Shown piece by piece: positions 60,193 through 64,000 of a stretch of DNA of 64,000 nt (position 1 is its first letter; every line of letters starts with the position of its first letter). Both the position numbers and the translations under genes were made by a program. The notes below the pieces were generated by a model that was not told the DNA's origin, searched no databases, and worked only from the letters and a program-made list of their open reading frames with translations. Source of the DNA: Chitinophagales bacterium (GTDB lineage Bacteria > Bacteroidota > Bacteroidia > Chitinophagales > Saprospiraceae); contig JAKSDI010000097.1 of NCBI GenBank assembly GCA_022360175.1, forward strand, positions 1 to 64,000, written 5' to 3'.

Positions 60193-60537
60193 TTAATAGT
60201 TAAACCTCTCTAGATGCTTTGCCAAAGAGTCATAATTTATAGCACTAACACTGGGAGTTGAACAACTGACTGTAATTGAAATTTCTTGTCCTGCTCCTAC
60301 ATGCTTAACACTTGCTTTATCAGTTAAACGATCACTAGAATAATAATCCTTCCCATTCACTTCATATTTATACCTCACATAGTAGCCGCCCTTTTTCTTT
60401 TTATATTTTTTTACAACAAGTGCCATTTCTTCATAGCTACACTTTTCCAAGAGTCTCTTCTCTCTTAAAGAGATAATAACTCCTGAACCAAGCAGAAATA
60501 CCAATAAAATTAGTTGAATCCAATTCTTTGCTTTCAT
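60193..60537 (-). CDS. Membrane-anchored DUF3592-like protein
   Basis: This 114-residue protein has one N-terminal membrane helix (WIQLILLVFLLGSGVIISL) and an external beta-rich part with YYVRYKYEVNGKDYYSSDRLT, which resembles the DUF3592 core, and VGAGQEISITVSCSTPSVSAI. The resemblance is by eye only. It belongs to the minus-strand accessory gene row. Function is unknown; an immunity role is possible. Confidence 0.6.
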   Translation of the reverse strand: MKAKNWIQLILLVFLLGSGVIISLREKRLLEKCSYEEMALVVKKYKKKKGGYYVRYKYEVNGKDYYSSDRLTDKASVKHVGAGQEISITVSCSTPSVSAINYDSLAKHLERFNY

Positions 60538-60735
60538 GAAGAGAGTTCATACCATATTTTTCTCTTACTCAGCTTACATAACAACTTAAAATCATCACCT
60601 CTATGATAGATCGAGGAATTGCTTGTAGCTTAGCAGGCATTATAAAGATAACTGCACTGAGGCACACCATCACGGAGCAACCTCAAGGAAGTATGTTCAC
60701 TTACAGCTTTTCTTTCTGTCTTGTATAATGGAAAA

Positions 60736-61131
60736 TTATCTGATTTCATAAGCTATTCTAGTACTTTTCAATAAGAAAAATATTATTGCAAGTATAAAAA
60801 AAAAGAGAGGAAACCAAAATATTAAGAAACCAAGTAATTGGTTATCACCCTCTTGCACAAAATATTCTAATACAGTAGTCCCAATTTGAAAAACGGTTGG
60901 CATCGCTGCATTAATACCTACTACTATTATGTTTATGATTCCGACAAAAAATGTAATAATCCCAATTGCCCAGACTACTCTTTTTTTAACAGAAACGATA
61001 ATCATTAGTACTAGAAGAATAATCAAATCTTCATACGCTATTAATTCTGAATTCTTAGTTTTCAGAAGAAGACTTAAACAAAATAAAATGAGTAGTACTA
61101 TCTGAAAAAGTCGATTAATAACTATTCTCAT
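60736..61131 (-). CDS. Four-helix membrane protein, accessory region
   Basis: This 131-residue protein has about four hydrophobic helices (IVLLILFCLSLLL; LIILLVLMIIVSV; AIGIITFFVGIINIIVVGI; FLIFWFPLFFFILAIIFFLL). No family is recognised. A 47-codon orphan tail-like frame lies just upstream on the same strand (61246-61389). Confidence 0.6.
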   Translation of the reverse strand: MRIVINRLFQIVLLILFCLSLLLKTKNSELIAYEDLIILLVLMIIVSVKKRVVWAIGIITFFVGIINIIVVGINAAMPTVFQIGTTVLEYFVQEGDNQLLGFLIFWFPLFFFILAIIFFLLKSTRIAYEIR

Positions 61132-61245
61132 AATCCAATTATTGATCTAAAAATTATCTTAAATTATGATAGCTTAACTTGCCTTCCAACCACCAACCAT
61201 AATAGCTGCTCTTCAATAACTGAACAGTTACAACTGCAGGTGCTG

Positions 61246-61389
61246 TTACCCTACCATTTTTGACCAGGTATATACAGTGCCATTATTTGAAGTTCCAAAA
61301 TAAAGAGCTACATATACTGTAGTACCAGAATAGAAGAATGTTGCCAGTAGTTTTGATAGATGACTACGGACAGCGTAAGGACCAACCAC
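61246..61389 (-). pseudogene. Possible short coding remnant
   Basis: The frame runs from a GTG directly after a stop to TAA at 61246 (47 codons). It reads as protein-like sequence (GPYAVRSHLSKLLATFFYSG, then YFGTSNNGTVYTWSKMVG) with no start of its own. It could be the tail of a lost gene or chance; confidence is low. Confidence 0.25.
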
Positions 61390-61420
61390 TTACAGCGTAT
61401 ACTAAGAGCAGCATAGTTAG

Positions 61421-61780
61421 TTATTTCCTCTTTCTTAGAATCACTCCTTTAAACTTCAGTCTATTACTATTTATAATTTCCAGATTATGCTCTCTTTCAC
61501 TCATGTAACCATTTGTTAAAGTCTCGGTTATATCACTAAACTCTTTACATTGAAGACTGATTAATTTGTCTCCTACTAATTTCCAACTACCCGTACACTT
61601 TGGGCTAGCATCCTGATATTTCAATTGTAATTCAAAACTGTAGTCACCTTGTAACATCAAAATGTATTCGTAATCTTTACCCTTGCTGAAATACTCTCCC
61701 AATAGATTATTATCCGTTTGCAGAGTTTTACAGCAAATAAAAAGAAATGATATGCAAAATATTTGAGTCACTATTTTCAT
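61421..61780 (-). CDS. Small lipoprotein, possible immunity protein
   Basis: This 119-residue protein has a lipoprotein signal (IFCISFLFICC) and a mature part with a lipocalin/copper-resistance-like beta pattern (LLGEYFSKGKDYEYILMLQGD, SWKLVGDKLISLQCKE, LKFKGVILRKRK). Its ATG overlaps the TGA of an orphan 65-residue tail fragment upstream. Such coupling of a tail and a small envelope protein is typical of displaced toxin-immunity pairs. The function itself is inferred. Confidence 0.65.
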   Translation of the reverse strand: MKIVTQIFCISFLFICCKTLQTDNNLLGEYFSKGKDYEYILMLQGDYSFELQLKYQDASPKCTGSWKLVGDKLISLQCKEFSDITETLTNGYMSEREHNLEIINSNRLKFKGVILRKRK

Positions 61781-61974
61781 TTTCCTTTATATATTGCGTT
61801 AGGTATTGATTTAATACTGAAATTTTTTGGCAAATCTCGCATCGCAGAGTTATTAGGATATGCTTTTATGAAATCAGCTCTTGTTGAGTTGACATTTAAT
61901 GGTCCTGTTCCAGTATTTGATGGACCACCTGGTGCATAGGGCTGTTGCCTTGTCAAATTCCTGTAGTTTAATAT
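61777..61974 (-). pseudogene. Orphan C-terminal tail fragment (toxin-tip-like)
   Basis: An open frame with no start follows in-frame stops and ends in TGA overlapping the next gene's ATG. It reads NYRNLTRQQPYAPGGPSN, a Gly/Pro-rich hinge, and then a compact tail STRADFIKAYPNNSAMRDLP ... NAIYKGK. It looks like the last 65 residues of a larger secreted or RHS-type protein left behind after truncation. Confidence 0.5.
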
Positions 61975-61978
61975 CTAT

Positions 61979-62018
61979 TATAAAAATACCCCGCTCTAAT
62001 CTTTCAAGAACAGGGTAT
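61979..62018 (-). terminator. Intrinsic terminator of the 189-residue secreted protein gene
   Basis: On the minus strand ATACCCTGTTCT, a 9-base loop and AGAGCGGGGTAT pair over 12 positions (with G-U pairs), followed by TTTTTATAA. Confidence 0.85.
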
Positions 62019-62084
62019 CTTTATAATATATTCTAGTCTATTTTTATAACTGCCCCCATACGAATTGCAGCAGAGTGGTTCAAT

Positions 62085-62654
62085 TTATTTAGAGTTTAAA
62101 ATAAATTTATAGAACTTATTCTTTTTTTCCTCATTTCTTTCTTTTGTGTAAACTTTTCTACGATCTATACCGAGCAATAGTTTTATACGATCTATGATAT
62201 TCAATTGATAGCATTGTTCCATACCTTGAAAGAAAGCATGCTGGGTAATATTATCCATGGTTTGAATTTCGTTTTTTTCAAAAGCTCGAAATCCAACTAT
62301 ATAGTCTGTTACAGATGAATTACCTGCCAACACATAATATTCCTGGCTGATTTTGAGCTCAATCGAACTCGGAAAGACAATATATTTTATGTCCTTAAGC
62401 TTATTATTTAAATAAACTGTAGAATCTCTTGTATATAACAACGATTCGATCTCTATTCGATACAATGTCCCCTTCTTCTCTTTTAAAAATCCGAGCCCAC
62501 ACTTCATCCGTTTTGTAATAAGTTTTTCAGCTATATGTATTTTTAATCCGTATACCTCCCAATGACGTACATAATTTTGACCTTCCTGAGCTTCCTGGGC
62601 TACAAGAGTAGCAGTACAGCATAATAAATAACAGCACAATATAAGTTGTTTCAT
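62085..62654 (-). CDS. Secreted protein of unknown function, accessory region
   Basis: This 189-residue protein has a signal peptide (MKQLILCCYLLCCTATLVAQEAQEGQ). The mature part is mixed alpha/beta with a basic C-terminus (YTKERNEEKKNKFYKFILNSK). It starts five bases after the stop of a broken toxin-like frame, the position expected of an immunity protein for it. It has its own terminator. No family is recognised. Confidence 0.65.
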   Translation of the reverse strand: MKQLILCCYLLCCTATLVAQEAQEGQNYVRHWEVYGLKIHIAEKLITKRMKCGLGFLKEKKGTLYRIEIESLLYTRDSTVYLNNKLKDIKYIVFPSSIELKISQEYYVLAGNSSVTDYIVGFRAFEKNEIQTMDNITQHAFFQGMEQCYQLNIIDRIKLLLGIDRRKVYTKERNEEKKNKFYKFILNSK

Positions 62655-62659
62655 GTTTA

Positions 62660-63400
62660 TCAGAATTTATAGGAAGGCGGATAGGTTACTTTAATTTCTC
62701 CACCAGTCAAATTTTGAATGGCTCGCACTGTTCCTTTAGTGATAAAATTTAAAACTTTAGTTCTATCTCCTCTTTGTTGATGAATTATACCTGCAATTGT
62801 AGGAACGGATGCTCCTTCCATAGTAACTGAACCATTTGTCATAGGTCTTGCAGCTGCCCATATTTTAGCATCTACTTCTGCGGCAGCGATAGTCCCTGTA
62901 CCCTTAACAAAGCCTTTGCCTCCTGAACCAGTTTTAATAAAGCCTTCAGATATTTGATATGCGTGATAAGTTTCTTCAGCTAAAATAGCACCTCGCCCAC
63001 CAAAGAGTTTTTGATTATCAGATTTAGATGTTCCAGAGTGATCTGGTACTACCACATTGAAGTTATTACCGTTTCCTTCTGGTGTGACTTGTCCAAGAAT
63101 TTCTTTACCTAAACCCGATCCATCATCTGTGAAAGTAAAAGTGTAGCTTGATTGTTCCAAAGCCTCAATTATCCTAGCAAATTCAGGATCATAGTTTCTA
63201 TTTTTCTTTGTCTTCCCATTTCTTTTCCCATTATCAATAAAGGAGTTCCTTTTTCTCCAACTGTAAATTGAGCAAAGTCCGTATAGGCAAAATTGATGCC
63301 ATTTTATCTCCATCTGATTCTTTCCCAGCATAAAACTCTCGAACAAATCTACGCATCCATTTTACACCAGTGTTGCGCTAAATCTCGACAAGCCTATCTC
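62660..63400 (-). pseudogene. Frameshifted toxin-like C-terminal domain
   Basis: The last 180 codons (in the frame ending at 62660) read as a compact domain: NRNYDPEFARIIEALEQ, YTFTFTDDGSGLGKEI, then LAEETYHAYQ and AAAEVDAKIWAA, a possible E-x-x-H zincin-like site. Upstream the protein-like sequence switches frame twice: VKWMRRFVREFYAGKESDGD in one frame (about 63305-63370) and INFAYTDFAQFTVGEKG in another (about 63245-63298). Either it is a decayed RHS-type toxin tip, or the assembly has small indels here. An ATG at 63346 opens a 228-codon frame but its first 45 residues are unlikely to be real. Confidence 0.5.
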
Positions 63401-63404
63401 TCAT

Positions 63405-63430
63405 AAAAAACTCTGCCCATTTGGGCAGAG
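63405..63430 (-). terminator. Intrinsic terminator of the small membrane gene pair
   Basis: On the minus strand CTCTGCCC-AAAT-GGGCAGAG is followed by TTTTTTATG, a perfect 8-bp stem 43 bases after the 63473 stop. Confidence 0.93.
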
Positions 63431-63472
63431 CTATGCTTTTAGTTTACAAACCGCTTGTAGCGTATAATCTAA

Positions 63473-63700
63473 CTATCGGGATAACCGTGCAGAGAAAAGT
63501 TTGAAAATATAGATTACTTCTAATGCAAGAGTAGATAGTAACAAAACAACAAACGTGACAGAAAGAAGATACAAGTGTTGATCAAACTCATACTTAAATT
63601 GAAACCCTATCAAAGATTCAAGCCGAGATTGAACTATTTGTTCTCCCTCATTTGATGTAAAAACAAACAACATTGTCATCAGCCCTAATAATATAATCAA
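63473..63700 (-). CDS. Small two-helix membrane protein
   Basis: This 75-residue protein has two hydrophobic helices (MIILLGLMTMLFVF and LYLLSVTFVVLLLSTLALEVIYIF) with an outside loop EGEQIVQSRLESLIGFQFKYE. Its ATG overlaps the stop of the preceding small membrane gene by four bases, so the pair is translationally coupled and ends at a strong terminator. No family is recognised. Confidence 0.6.
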   Translation of the reverse strand: MIILLGLMTMLFVFTSNEGEQIVQSRLESLIGFQFKYEFDQHLYLLSVTFVVLLLSTLALEVIYIFKLFSARLSR

Positions 63701-63903
63701 ACTAAAAACTTGTATATCCTTTTTTCTATCCTTATCCAGAAAATAACTAATATAACATTGACTGCGAATAATAAAAGTACAAGGTAATCTATAATTGCAA
63801 TATTACTTTCATTAATCCATATAGGAGAAAAAACTCGAAGTCTTTGCCAAGCAAAAAATGCTATAATTGATAAACTCAATGCAGTTAAAAGATTCTTCAT
63901 CAT
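63697..63903 (-). CDS. Small two-helix membrane protein, coupled pair
   Basis: It is about 68 residues from the ATG at 63903 (MMKNLLTALSLSIIAFFAW...), with a second helix IIDYLVLLLFAVNVILVIFWI. A TTG at 63927 would add eight residues but overlaps the preceding gene; the ATGs at 63903 or 63900 are preferred. It follows the stop of the partial gene at the right edge by one base. Position suggests an immunity-type protein for that gene product. Confidence 0.55.
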   Translation of the reverse strand: MMKNLLTALSLSIIAFFAWQRLRVFSPIWINESNIAIIDYLVLLLFAVNVILVIFWIRIEKRIYKFLV

Positions 63904-63904
63904 C

Positions 63905-64000
63905 TTAGTTATTTCCTGTTTCGCCAATTGGAGTGTCTAGTCCATATCTATCTCTTAGCTCCTGTAATCGCTCTTCTATTAAATTGCCTGGACAATACCT
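63905..64000 (-). CDS. C-terminal end of a gene entering from the right edge
   Basis: An open frame of 31 codons ends at TAA (63905-63907) and continues past the window. It reads LIEERLQELRDRYGLDTPIG and ends GNN. Only the C-terminus is visible, so no function can be given. It lies one base upstream of a small membrane gene on the same strand and could be the tip of a toxin-type protein. Confidence 0.5.
   Translation of the reverse strand, partial: RYCPGNLIEERLQELRDRYGLDTPIGETGNN

Overview
The window looks like a chromosomal segment of an AT-rich Bacteroidota bacterium, probably from the Saprospiria/Lewinella side of the phylum (inference from gene content). The supporting signs are type IX secretion (T9SS) C-terminal sorting domains, SprB-like and cohesin-like repeat adhesins, an Oar-like TonB-dependent receptor, many lipoproteins, almost no strong Shine-Dalgarno sites, and repeated promoters of the Bacteroidota form TTG-N17..21-TAnnTTTG. 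No rRNA, tRNA, CRISPR array or prophage is visible.

Layout. 1-1754 is the start of a giant repeat-rich surface protein, reading off the left edge. 2.2-7.6 kb is housekeeping: yceD-rpmF, ridA, trpS, a FAH-family hydrolase and metK, which has a structured leader. 7.7-19.8 kb holds secreted proteins (dockerin-like, a 1677-residue cohesin/SprB/dockerin T9SS protein, a PhoX-like T9SS protein) and a di-haem peroxidase, with small inverted-repeat elements between them. 19.8-33.6 kb has EVE and DUF1015 proteins, a GH20 hexosaminidase, a duplicated-domain lipoprotein, the TonB receptor, polyphosphate kinase and a beta-propeller T9SS lipoprotein. 33.7-37 kb has ilvC and ilvA, split by a four-helix-bundle gene lying inside arrays of 7-bp repeats. 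37-39 kb is a btaA-btaB betaine-lipid pair. 39-50.9 kb has a PadR/M23 pair, a histidine kinase, an AhpD-UvrD-small-protein operon, a degenerate alkaline phosphatase, dprA, SH3 and glucosaminidase-like proteins, a transsulfuration enzyme and HU. 51.3-57.7 kb is an oligopeptide-type ABC importer operon with two binding proteins, two enlarged permeases and no ATPase. 58-59.3 kb has a TIGR01777 epimerase and an XRE regulator that faces an apparently unannotated transcript. 59.9-64 kb is an AT-rich accessory stretch of small membrane proteins and lipoproteins next to broken protein tails. It looks like a polymorphic-toxin/immunity graveyard.

How the genes may work together. The PhoX-like enzyme, polyphosphate kinase and betaine-lipid genes all bear on phosphorus economy, though they are not one operon. 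Three cell-wall or phosphatase family proteins (the M23 protein, the glucosaminidase-like protein and the PhoA-like protein) each lack a residue normally needed for catalysis. The most novel-looking items are: the XRE regulator whose 13-bp box is repeated inside the promoter of a short terminator-ended transcript; the four-helix gene framed by 7-bp repeat arrays inside an amino-acid locus; two families of miniature inverted-repeat elements, one of which supplies the stop codon of a histidine kinase; and the metK leader.
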